64,000 bases of DNA, from the NCBI GenBank assembly GCA_029168955.1, contig JAPDOI010000066.1, forward strand, positions 992,501 through 1,056,500, read 5' to 3'. The translations under genes were made by a program, and so were the position numbers. Below, piece after piece: positions 51,838 through 62,674 of this stretch (position 1 is the stretch's first letter; every line of letters starts with the position of its first letter). Below the pieces are notes generated by a model that saw only the letters and a list, made by a program, of their open reading frames with translations, searched no databases and was not told the origin of the DNA. The DNA comes from Aplectana chamaeleonis. Lineage: Eukaryota > Nematoda > Chromadorea > Rhabditida > Cosmocercidae.

Positions 51838-53700
51838 CAGGGCTGTGCGAAAATCTTCGAAAACGGAAACGGAAGAAAAATGGCCAAAAAACGCCGGAAA
51901 CGGAAATTCGGAAACGGGAAATCAAAAAAATCATCGGTCGTCTCATTCTCATGATTCGTCGTTGCTCATTGCTTGCAGCTCTCATGCGATAACCTATGGT
52001 TTAATATTCAAACTACATAAGATCACTATGTACCTAATCCTCGCTCCTGAAAAATTCGCAATGGCAGGTAAAAAATTTTCCAGTATGTGTATACCAGGGG
52101 TGTGCGTTGATGAAATTTTATTTTTTCGTTAACCGTTAATCGTTTATTTTTGAAAAAAAACCGCGTTAATCCGTTAATGCGTTAACACGTTAATTTTGCA
52201 TTTCGTTAACAATTTTGAAAACTTTACCTGACCACCACGAAAATCGATAAATAACCAGTCGTCGCAAAAAAACATGAATTACGTTCCATACCAAACACCG
52301 CAGTCCGTACACTCCAAACTTGGAAATCATCTTCATGGATTGTTAATACTATCAGCCAGAACAGTAAACGAATACACTTCAAGAATAGGAATCCTGACAT
52401 GCAAAAAAGCATAGATGGATGGAACATTAACGAAATAAAAATTAACGTGATTTCGGGACTTTTTCGTTAACCGTTAATCGTTAATTTTTGAAAAAAAACC
52501 GCGTTAACCCGTTAATGCGTTAACACGTTAACGTTATTAACGCACAGCCCTGGTGTATACCATAGCTGCCTCACTTTGAGCCAATCGAAGTAAGGTTTTT
52601 GTGGCTTATCATGTCAAAAACTCCTTATCACTGATATATTTTGTCATGACCGACCGCTCCGCTGCTTGCTCCGCCCGGACTCATCCTAGCAAGCTACGCT
52701 TCAGGTGGCTGCCCCTTCGCAGCAGTGTATAGCCTGTACCCCAGAAAAGAGTCTAGGGTGTATGGTTTCCGTTTTCATTTTAGTCTGATGCATGGACCAG
52801 GCGGCTGGCCGTGCACTGTTGGCGGCCTCACTTGAGAATGGGGTTTCGATTTGCGCGGGGTGATCTACCGTCGCAGCCCCGTCCATTTATCAGACTAAAT
52901 TGACTGCGCGAACTCTACCAGACGTAGATGAACGAGGGCGGTCGCATTGCGTGTTCAAGGCTGGTCAGAAATCAGTCTACAGATTGTCAAGGCCGGCTTT
53001 TCAGATTTTTTTTATTTTTAATTGCTTACCGGAGCGAATACCCCACGATCAAATTCAAGAAAAAAAAGAGACTCCTCGGCGATAATATGGAAAATCACCC
53101 AGAATCAGGCTCAAACGCGCAGTGCCGCTGTCCATGGTCATCTCCACTTGTCTCCGCCCAGACTCCTTGCTGGAGGACAGGCTGTAAGGCTCTGGTTCAT
53201 TTCAAGTAAGCTCCTGTTTTTGACTATCACAGCAAGGAGCGGTCGCCTTTTCGTCGTAATCTCCTTCTGACCAAATGCATTTTGTCGCTTCGCTGCTGGT
53301 GATAATCCAAGTCGACAGCTCACTAAAGATTTTCCAGAGTTTACGTGCAAAAAAACTTGTCTCACTTTACTTTCGGAGAAAAAGCTATTTAAAAAATCCC
53401 CCAAGAGCGGTCAGATTCCTGTCACGCATATTTTGTGTCATTATTCTAGGGTGCACAAATATAAAAGCCGAACTTTATCGAGGATCTGAGCCAGACTCAG
53501 ATATTCGATTGAACACAAGGGGTCGAAAGTGGTTTTAGCCTTTCATGATGCCTTCAAACACCCTTGCCTAGACCCCCAACCATTACCCGTACACCAACTT
53601 TTCTTCCGTTTCCGGTCCCAAAAAGTCGGAAACGGAACGGAACAGCCCAAAAATCACCCCAAGTACGGAAACGGAATCGGAACAGTTCTGCACAGCCCTG
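51838..53700. mobile_element. hAT-type element 2
   Basis: Ends CAGGGCTGTGCGAAAATC and CTGCACAGCCCTG, flanked by CCTTTAAT (51830-51837) and CCTCTAAT (53701-53708), one mismatch. Ends match hAT element 1 in reverse, with the same GGAAACGG subterminal words. It landed exactly on the right end of the TTAA element at 50656-51832. It contains a smaller hAT at 52095-52552. Interior frames show no transposase. Confidence 0.85.
52095..52552. mobile_element. hAT-type MITE with GTTAA-rich ends, exact 8-bp duplication
   Basis: 458 bp, ends CAGGGGTGTGCGTT and AACGCACAGCCCTG, flanked by GTGTATAC at 52087-52094 and 52553-52560. Both ends hold repeated CGTTAACCGTTAATCG-like words. Inserted in hAT element 2. 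Confidence 0.95.
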
Positions 53701-53708
53701 CCTCTAAT

Positions 53709-55698
53709 ATACGATTCGAGCAAATCATTGTTTCCACTATACTTTGACATTTTAAGATTTTTCTCAATTATTCGAGTTTTCAAATAATTCGGGATTTTGA
53801 ACTTTTCGAACAATTCAGGATTTTGAACTTTCGAATATTTCGAAGTCGACTTTTTCAGTCGAATGATTTTTGAATCATTCGATTCGGTCAAATTACAGCC
53901 TCCACCTCTAAATTTTATTGCATCAATCGAAACGAGGATGAGAATTGCAAAAAATATCGAGAGTTATCACCGTATCTTCATATAAAGCAGCTTTCATTGG
54001 AAGCATGCATCGGTTAAGGGAATTTTGGCCACTAACCAGCTGGGCCAACGCGAACCAATTTGTAGAGGACCGAAGGCAACGACTGGTACGTCATTTGTGG
54101 AACTTCAAACTGATGACCTTCGAGGTCTTGAGATGGAATGGATGATTCCATGAAGGGCGGGTAAGACGTCTGACGCAATCTGGCGGATCGTCACACGGGG
54201 CGACCACCCAGCGCTGACTCATTGAAGCATTCCGGACCGGCTGAGCGCAGACAATGAAGTCCGACGTCATAGACGCAGGACACGAGCTGGAGATTGCGTG
54301 GTCTCTCGCTTCACCTGCTGCCACTAACCGCACCGATAATCCGACTCTACTGGGTTTTACCCTGAATTCGATTGATTCCTTCAAAGCAGTTGTTACTGCG
54401 ATAAGTCAAACAACACCATTGGAAAGAAAATCAGTTCTGTTCTAGCTCTTTTATGAATGTCTGCATCAAGTTTCAAAACCCAGCTGATGCTAATGAAGGA
54501 GAGTGACTCGCCACTACTATTATAAAATTCATTTGTGCTCAACAACTATGAGCTACAACGTGCGCGTGCCACTTTAACTGCCGAAACGCTGGTTTGCCCT
54601 GGAACTTGCGTCCTCCCCATCGGATTTTTTCATTCTCCTTGAGGTCTACAGGGGCAGAAGCTCTTGTGAGTGTACGATGCGAATACAGTTTTCTGTGAGG
54701 TCTCTCATTCCAGCGGCTCAGTATTTACAGAAGCCTGGACATGATATGTAAAGACATCATGTCGAAGTACATAAGCGGACACTATTTCTGTTCGGTTTTC
54801 ATCTGTATATCATTTGATACTAAACGTTTACTGCTGAGGATTCTGCTTCCTACTATGGAGCGAAAAGGGCATCTTTTGGCTTTTTGACTGGGCGAAATCA
54901 AGGCCGACTTTCTTTCAACGAGTGTTCGTTCACCCATCTGCAATTCTCTCTTTTGTGAACCTTGCCGATCATGTTGTGTGATCTCACCAATTCTCACTTT
55001 ATTATTATCTCTATTATCACTGATTGACTCAGTATTTTTTGTACATTAGTCACTTATTTAATTTGTTGGTTTTCGAATTTATTATTTTTCTCCTCTTTGC
55101 CCTATTTTTTTTGTTTTCCGCACTGGTCTAGATCAGCAGGAAAAAGTCAGTAATTAATAAATCATGATTTAATAAAACTTTATCTAGTTCGTTGTGAACT
55201 GCAATACCCGCGCTATAGTTGTGAAAACGGGAACATCTGTTAAAATTGAAAAAAGTTCGATGTTTTTAACTTTCTTGAGCAAAGACTTTCCCGATTTCTT
55301 TGAATTCGTCCGTATTCACAGTTTGGTGTGATATCTAAAGATTCACCTTGTACGCGAAGTTTTTCTTAATTTGAACAAGTTTTGAAGGGAATCGTTTTGC
55401 GATCCAAGACGTCGTAGTGGCGGACCTTAGACGACGATTGTCACCAGTGTTTTTACGGTAAAACATTTCTGGTAGCTTTTGAGTTAGGTGAAGGATTTGG
55501 AAAAATGCAATGTGCAAATATTGGAAGCGTCTTATGTTCACATGTTTCAAGGAGAAAGCATAGATATTGCTATACTATCTCTCCCATACACAAGTACTAC
55601 ACAAAGCTCCGGCGCAGGTTCGCGGCTGGCGATTTACAGAGAAAAGGAGGTTATTCGGTTTTGCAATCATTGTAGGTTGCAGACTTCGCACAACAATC
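53709..55698. other. Unassigned region
   Basis: No gene recognised. Frames of 60-100 codons lack motifs. TTCGAA/ATTCGGG words repeat around 53760-53890. Confidence 0.35.
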
Positions 55699-56060
55699 GA
55701 CGACAGATTTGTAATTTTTTCCTGAATTTCAAACGAGAAACACCGGGGTCGCTGAAAACGGTAGTTTTCCCCATACACACAAACATCAATATACCTAAAG
55801 TCTTTACCATTTCTACACGCAGGAATAACAAGAAAAAACAAGATTCTCCTCTCTGCTATTTCCAAATTTTTGACAGTTTTCACAGTCGACGACAGATTTG
55901 TAATTTTTTCCTGAATTTCGAACGAGGAACACCGGGGTCGTTGAAAACGGTAATTCTCCCCATACACACAAACATCAATATACCTAAAGTCGCTACACGC
56001 AGGAATAACAAGAAAAAGTAAGATTCTCCTCTCTGCTATTTCCTTACATATTTCTGTCAT
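55699..56060. repeat. About 185-bp tandem duplication
   Basis: Two copies beginning CGACGACAGATTTGTAATTT and containing CACCGGGGTCG and CACACAAACATCAATATACC. The second has a small deletion after CCTAAAGTC. The first ends with CACAGT directly before the second. Confidence 0.9.
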
Positions 56061-56626
56061 TTTCTTGATATTCTTGTATCTATGATAAACACTTTAGGTG
56101 TATTGATAGTGTGTGTATTTATGCGCTTGTGAGGGGGGGGGGAACTTACCGTTACTAAGCGTTTCCGAGGTGTTTTCATCAAAATCCTGGAAAAATTACA
56201 AATCTGGAGAAGATTATGGCGCGACGTCCGCAACCTACACTAAGCTTTGTGCAAATACGCAACCGCACAACCGCCTTTTTCCTTGCCGTGGACTGCACAT
56301 ATAGTAGAATCGATCTCGAAGACATTTTCCTTCTAAGCAGCGGCCACTGAAAAGTTGGTCCACAATGCACACCATTAGATAGCCCTTTGAGCTGTGAATA
56401 CGACTGTTTTAGAACTCGAAAAAAAAGGTTAGTTAAAGAGTGTGACGAGCACTTTTTTAAAAAGTTTTATGTCAAGTATGGCAAGTGCTCCACGTTTACC
56501 TGATAGCGCGGTATTGGGGTAAAGTTTTTAGTTTCTGCTCACATGCGGCTGAGAATTCTCTGCCTCGAGTTTTTCATGCAAAAGTGAGCTCAGTTTCCCG
56601 TATACACTGCTTGAAGCGAAATTTAT
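56061..56626. other. Unassigned spacer
   Basis: No gene or repeat partner identified apart from a G8-10 run at 56132. Confidence 0.35.
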
Positions 56627-56630
56627 TTAA

Positions 56631-57126
56631 AGGCAGCAGACACGCTCAAAAATGGTATCGATTTTATGAGATAAATCAAAGGTTTGAAGCTGGTTGTACT
56701 AGGAACTGACGAAAAAACGAACAAAAACTGTGTGCCAATAGAGGAATAACGGTTATTTTGTTATCAGGTTAAAGTGGACGAGTGTTGCGGCGCGCGGTTG
56801 AAACAGCGAATATTAGCAACAAAACGGTTGAGATAGAGAAGCCGATATACTCTTACAGTCTGTACTGGAACGTTAACCTCGTTGGAATCATCAAACACCA
56901 GCCAAAGGGACCGTATTAGTACTATCAATCTGGACGAGTTTGTATTTTGGGGCGGGGTTGCAGAATCTCAGGGGCGGGGTTGCAGAAATTTTTCGATTCG
57001 CATTGCTCAAATTTCGTAGTTTTGACTAGTTTTTGACGCTTCTAACGGCGTGAGCATTTTACTAGGAGCCATAGAGTTTCAGAAACGTAGTTATCTCAAC
57101 AACTTTTTCGGGCGTGTCTGCTGCCT
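56631..57126. mobile_element. TTAA MITE, subfamily F
   Basis: Ends AGGCAGCAGACACGC and GGCGTGTCTGCTGCCT, flanked by TTAA at 56627-56630 and 57127-57130. Shares AGGCAGC/AGGCAGT termini with the other TTAA subfamilies but has a different interior, including a tandem GGGGCGGGGTTGCAGAA. Confidence 0.9.
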
Positions 57127-57130
57127 TTAA

Positions 57131-58318
57131 TCCATTGCGGACCTGGGAGGAGACAGGAAAGAGATAGCGAAGAGTATGTGGGCGGTGGAGAGAGCAACGT
57201 AAGCGCGCGCACGCTCGCAAAGGAAGCAAGTAAATTTCGTCCGTTATGGAGTGAACACACAATGCGTTGCTCCGCAAATTTGATTTGTAATTTTTTATCG
57301 TGGTTACTAGTGTTTATTTCGTTATGTTCATCCATGTGATAACATCTCTTATTCTTTAACAAATTAAATTATAATATTATTCTAATTCATTTCAAATTGT
57401 TTTTATTCATTGTATTTCCTGAGCGATTTCTCTTGAAAGCGCCTCTTATCTGTGAATATGCGGACCCAGTCTTCTGAACCGACTGTGATTGCCTTTGGTG
57501 AAAACGGATCGTTTTCAATTTCGACCACACAAGTGTACATTGTGTACTAATACACGAACGAGATTTTATCCGAAAACTTGTCTAACGAAAGTTTTTCATT
57601 TTTTTTTTGTTTGCTCCAAAATGTTATGAACGAATATTTTTCAATTTTCGTTCGTTCGCTAATTTTTTTCCAATTTGACTAATATAATACATTAGTTCCG
57701 AATCATTCATCTTCGAATATCCATTCGAATGATTCAAATTTATTAAATTTCAAGATTCGATTCACTGAAAAATATTTCAATATTCACTTACTCATCAAAA
57801 AAGTTTCATTTTGGATCATTCGAGATCCAGCACATACTGGAATTCCGAATCCTTCAAAATACCTCAAAATTGGAATGATCCTAATCGGATCATATAGTAC
57901 TGACTGTGTGTTTGGATCATGTGTATGCACAGAAGGGAACAAACCATCTGCTTCACTTTTTTCTCCCACTATGATCAATTTTTGCCTTTCTATCGTCTTA
58001 TCGATCTGGCCGCAGGGTAAACAGAGATGCTGTGGGAAAGAAAGGCTGTTGCGACATTGAAAGCCATTCCTAGGATAGCGCTCACGTCGCCTGTTTAGTG
58101 GACTGCTCACAATGTTCTTCATCCTACTATCAAACCGTCAAAGTCCCATAATTCACATCACCATGAACTTTTGAGAGCATTTCTACGGTCTAGTAGCCGA
58201 GTTTTGTACAAGAGAAATAATATGATAATTGATAAAATGCTCTCTCTTAGCTTCGGGGTTTCAATTCCAAATTCAATTTATCCAGCTCTAAATCTCTGGG
58301 CAGAAAACCCTTTCAAAC
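57131..58318. other. Unassigned region
   Basis: AT-rich, no gene recognised. The minus-strand frame at 57784-58122 (112 codons) lacks motifs. Confidence 0.35.
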
Positions 58319-58533
58319 CATAGCTTCGTTGGGTGGAACCACGTACTCCACTTAGGTACCTTCAAATCGGGGCAGGTGAAGGGGAAACCTGCTAAATTGG
58401 GGAAAAATTTCAAAATCCGGGGTAAAGCCACGTAAAGGATCTACTCCTACCAATTGTGTATCATCATAGGTCATAGACAAAAACGTTACGAGCGTAAATG
58501 GTAATTTTGTAAAATTTAATTCTATATTTTGGA
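58319..58533. repeat. Foldback end and first copy of a 126-bp direct repeat
   Basis: 58321-58355 matches the terminal sequence of the 34872-38203 foldback (ATAGCTTCGTTGGGTGGA). 58408-58532 (from TCAAAATCCGGGGTAAAGCC to TAATTCTATATTTT) is repeated almost exactly at 58868-58991. Confidence 0.8.
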
Positions 58534-58868
58534 ACTGGTTTTCCTCCAACGTTTACTTCAGGTTGCGTTCTAGTACACTCCGTTTCATAAATGTGCGAAC
58601 ACCTCTGAAATCGCTGATTTTGAAAGTAGACAGATTTTTCGAACTGTGAATGCGTTACCGCCGATTAATACAACCCTGAAACCCGTAGTATCAGTTGCAG
58701 TTAGACCCTTTCCGACTATTTTACACATTTCCCGTACCAAAACATGATTTTCGGCCGTTCCATAAATATACGAACACCCACGAAAATACCAAAATTTGTC
58801 AACAAACATGGGATACAATCAGTCATAACATTTCACTATTATGTAGGACTACCACTGGGTGAAATGAC
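58534..58868. repeat. 335-bp duplicated unit, copy 1
   Basis: From GGAACTGGTTTTCCTCCAAC to GAAATGACTTCAAA, nearly identical to 60484-60828 in the same orientation. It contains partly inverted words TTTCATAAATGTGCGAACAC and TTCCATAAATATACGAACAC. It lies between the two 126-bp direct repeats. Confidence 0.9.
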
Positions 58869-58991
58869 TTCAAAATCCGGGGTAAAGCCACGTAAAGGAT
58901 CTACTCCTACCAATTGTGTATCATCATAGGTCATAGACAAAAACGTTACGAGCGTAAATTGTAATTTTGTAAAATTTAATTCTATATTTTC

Positions 58992-59313
58992 AAAAAAGGG
59001 CTCAAAGCATTTCAAAAATATTGTTAATTTAGCAGATCTATAGAATAAGAAATCTCCCACATCTGTTCAATAACCAATTGAAATAAAAAATATGAAATGC
59101 AACATAAATATTAACAAAACGTTCAATTTCGAAATCCGAGGTTCGGAAGAAACTATCACCTTTCTCCACCCCGGCTTCCTAAACAGACTTCACCATTTAT
59201 GGTTCAGACATAATGTTGTTCTGATAAAAGCCTTCACAATTTATATTCCGTGGTGAGAGAAAACCACAGGATCGGGTTTACCTTGCCGAGATGAGGTCAG
59301 AAAATGCCTGGAA
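58992..59313. other. Unassigned spacer
   Basis: AT-rich, no feature recognised. Confidence 0.35.
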
Positions 59314-59850
59314 ATGACCGGAGTGGCATACCTTGAAGTGATTTATGGTTGTGCGACTGTTGCCGGCGGTATGAATAACTGCACTACGGAATTCCTCCTT
59401 TTATTTTCGGACAATGATGTTTTCGTTTTTTTTCCGTCGGCTCTCATTGAAAAGTGCTACTCAAGCTTTTATGTGGGGACGCCCAAGAGTCAGAATCTAA
59501 TTCCTACCTTTGCCTTATGTACAAAAATGGCTCATTCTTTGACTAAAACGAGTATCGAAAAGCTCTCGTCTCTGGATCTGGAGGGAGGGTTCGTCATAAA
59601 AATAGCATTTGACTTTCCTGTGAAGAATAAAGCTTCATATGATTATCAAAAGACACGAACGAAAAAAATTTGGGATTTCTACTTTCTATGTGTTGAGATC
59701 TCTCGAGTTCAAAAATACTCAGCACTGAATTTTTTTGCGCGCGTCGTGGCTCCTCTGTTCCTTATGCTAGATGATCGACCCAGTTCCCTGCCTTCCAGAC
59801 CTACAATGCCGTTTTCACGGGGCTATGATGTAATGGATGCACAACATTGA
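59314..59850 (+). CDS. Unrecognised 178-codon open frame
   Basis: The longest frame outside arrays and the RTE. It has no recognisable domain; Phe-rich segments and clustered Lys/Thr suggest chance in AT-rich DNA. It lies upstream of an isolated TTAA MITE right end (59914-59932), so it may be the interior of a TTAA element whose left end is lost. No splice signals support it. Confidence 0.2.
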   Translation: MTGVAYLEVIYGCATVAGGMNNCTTEFLLLFSDNDVFVFFPSALIEKCYSSFYVGTPKSQNLIPTFALCTKMAHSLTKTSIEKLSSLDLEGGFVIKIAFDFPVKNKASYDYQKTRTKKIWDFYFLCVEISRVQKYSALNFFARVVAPLFLMLDDRPSSLPSRPTMPFSRGYDVMDAQH

Positions 59851-59936
59851 GGCCTCTGCCAACTACCTCGAGTAGGCTCAAACATGGGATTGAGAAGAAA
59901 ACCAAATGTGGTTTTCTGCGCGGACGCTGCCTTTAA

Positions 59937-60408
59937 AGGCAGTGTCCAAGATAATCTTCAATTTTGAAATTATTCGCTGTATTGGTTCAGTGGCCCACGG
60001 GTAAAACTAAAATGACGTAGAAATTAAAAAAACGCACCAGAAGTACACGAAATCCTTAAGTATCACCCCGCCTCACAGGAAGTGTTTGTTGTGACAATGA
60101 AATCTTTTGTGAACCCGTCTTTTGCAATTCTCTACTCTCTATTGCTCCGTTCTTTCCTTAAGCGTTAACTAATCCTGCTTCGCGTAAAATATCCTTCTAT
60201 TTTTGATTGACCCAATTTTCCACCGGTGACAACCACTATGAACATGTTCATCCAACCGGACAACTAGTCCATGTATAGAATAATGTCACTGAAATACGAC
60301 GTTTTAATGCGTTTCTCGCCATTTCTACGTAATTTTGGTAACACTTGGAGGCAAACGCATTGTTTAATGTGAAAAACTCGGGCCCGAAAATCATCGTGGA
60401 CACTGCCT
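59937..60408. mobile_element. TTAA MITE, subfamily A, second copy
   Basis: Flanked by TTAA at 59933-59936 and 60409-60412, inverted relative to 3702-4184. The left TTAA is shared with an abutting element end, GCGGACGCTGCCT. Confidence 0.9.
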
Positions 60409-60483
60409 TTAATATTCAAAGTTTGTTTTCATCTTCGCTGAACTTTCAGCATTCAAGTACTGTCAAAAAGTGCTGAACCACTG

Positions 60484-60828
60484 GAACTGGTTTTCCTCCA
60501 ACGTTTACTTCAGGTTGCGTTCTAGTACACTCCGTTTCATAAATGTGCGAACACCTCTGAAATCGCTGATTTTGAAAGTAGACAGATTTTTCGAACTGTG
60601 AATGCGTTACCGCCGATTAATACAACCCTGAAACCCGTAGTATCAGTTGCAGTTAGACCCTTTCCGACTATTTTACACATTTCCCGTACCAAAACATGAT
60701 TTTCGGCCGTTCCATAAATATACGAACACCTACGAAAATACCAAAATTTGTCAACAAACATGGGATACAATCAGTCATAACATTTTACTATTATGTAGGA
60801 CTACCACTGGGTGAAATGACTTCAAATA
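60484..60828. repeat. 335-bp duplicated unit, copy 2
   Basis: Near-identical second copy of 58534-58868, with unrelated flanks (GCTGAACCACT on the left, TATCCTGCCAGG on the right). This defines the unit's ends. Confidence 0.9.
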
Positions 60829-61422
60829 TCCTGCCAGGTAGGTTTCGGGATTTTTCGGTAAGGCAGCTCCATCGAGATAGCTCCACTCATTCAGAATATG
60901 TAGTTAAGTTCAGATCATCCACAATGATGTACTTTTTTCCATTTGAGTAAACTTTCTAAACTGTGAGACCACTCAAATTCTCCATGAGGTTCAGATCCAT
61001 TTGATCGCAGGCCAAGGCAAAACAGCTACGTTCTCTGCCTATAACCAAGGCAGAGTTGAGCTCGCGTTCTCTTGGGTGAAGCAGAACCCCTTACGTCACC
61101 TACGGTGAAGGAATAGTAGCAGATGGTTTCCCAAAACTTTGTAGTACTCTCCAGGGTCCATGCTGTTACTCAGGAAAGCCTTTCTAACAGTACCTCTGCC
61201 ACAGAATGCCGCCCTGACCATGACGTTTCCGCTTCCGAAATTCCGACAGCTAACGAGTGTTGGTTTTTTTCCTCAGGCCTCTTCAATAATGTCGCTCACC
61301 ATCTGTACTATCCAGATAGGTTTTTTTCGTCGGTAAAGATAGCCTGAGGCACGCATTCAAGTTTTATGGAATCTCAGTTGAACAGTCTGAAAAGTTCAAT
61401 TTGTCCCGATTTTTCATAATAT
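60829..61422. other. Unassigned spacer
   Basis: No gene recognised; frames up to 84 codons without motifs. Confidence 0.35.
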
Positions 61423-61426
61423 TTAA

Positions 61427-61912
61427 AGGCAGTGTTCACGATAAAAAATCGTTTTTCTGTTTTTTCGACTATCTTGAAAACGATTCCATGCTGATTCCAA
61501 TGATGTCTCTGAAATAGTACAGGACCCTCTGGGAACGGAGTTATGGTCCCTCAAAAATTGAGCTAAGGAAACATGGTGGACGAGTGGTCCGAGGCTTGTA
61601 ACTTCCGTCTTTTGCAGCCGATGTATGCGAGCTGACCTGAGTAGAGAGAGAAGTTGAGAATGAAGGGAAGAACGGGGTGATTGATCGGAAACCTTCGCTC
61701 ATCTCACAATGTCGAGCATTCATTTGTTCACGTCGGTGGGCGCGGAAAGTGCATCTGGGGGTGACGAGCTCATGGGTGTCCAACTTTGGGGCCGTAGGGA
61801 ACCGTTCCGAGCTCATTTTTCTCAGTTTTTTCAACGTTAGGGTTCCGCTAGGCTCAGCAGCTGCCGATCTCCACCAAAAAATCAGACATGGTTTTTATCG
61901 TGGACACTGCCT
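61427..61912. mobile_element. TTAA MITE, subfamily D, copy 3
   Basis: Ends AGGCAGTGTTCACGAT and CGTGGACACTGCCT, flanked by TTAA at 61423-61426 and 61913-61916. Closely related to 38580-39063 throughout. Confidence 0.95.
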
Positions 61913-61916
61913 TTAA

Positions 61917-62500
61917 GCGTGCGAATCGGAGCCGAGCGGCCCTATAGTGTTTCTTCAAACAAGAGACTTTCTTCGTCATTTTTTCTCTATGTGTTCATTG
62001 CGGAAGATTGAGCGCAGAACAGTTTGTTTCAAAACGCCGTGTGAAAGTTCCTAGATAACTCCGGAGGCGGACAGCATAGCCTGCGAAACTCTTCATGAAA
62101 TCTGACGCTCATCCCGCCAAGAGAGCAGACGGGGACGACCTGTACAATTCCACGCCTCATAAGGGAAGGGATTCACCAGAAAAGCTGAAATACAGGCAGC
62201 TGAGGCCCCCATTTGTCGAGGCATTTTTCGCACTTCTACTCAAGCATTGTAAAGTCTGTCCGAATAATACCGTCCGCCCACGCGGTCGGTGTGCGTGTCG
62301 AGCGGCCGTCGCGAAGACATTTTTGGACCTTTTGATCAGTCAGCAGAAGTGATAGACGAATCGTGAATCTTCCGCGGTTGCCGCTTGACACGCGCGCCTA
62401 CAATTCTATTTGGACAGGCTATATAGAGCCCTTGCTTGGGCTTGCTCTTCTCCAGATCGGCGGGAAGCACGTGGCATGAGTGGATGTTTCGCATCTTCAG
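61917..62500. other. Unassigned, with a MITE half-copy
   Basis: 62268-62322 matches one end of the 29876-30080 MITE. The frame 62095-62352 (85 codons) runs into it and is doubtful as a gene. Confidence 0.4.
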
Positions 62501-62674
62501 CCATCCTACTATATATATTTTGGTAAATTTGTGTGTGCGTGTGTGTGTATCCTACTATATATATTTTGGTAAATTTGTGTGTGCGTGTGTGTGTATGTAT
62601 GTATGTGTGCGTTTCTCTGTGTGTTTGTTTGACCGTTTATTCGGCTTGCCTTTCGAGGCGGGCAACCTAACGGG
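62501..62674. repeat. 46-bp duplication, (TG)n and array tail
   Basis: ATCCTACTATATATATTTTG with its GTGTGTGCGTGTG end occurs twice (62503 and 62549), followed by TG/TATG repeats and TTCGAGGCGGGCAACC. On the minus strand this is array, GGTTGCCCGCCTCG, then (CA)n: the same order as the tail behind array D. Confidence 0.75.

Noticed and set aside
59314..59850. Real gene for the 178-codon frame
   Set aside because: No domain, splice context or relative in the window; kept only as a low-confidence feature.
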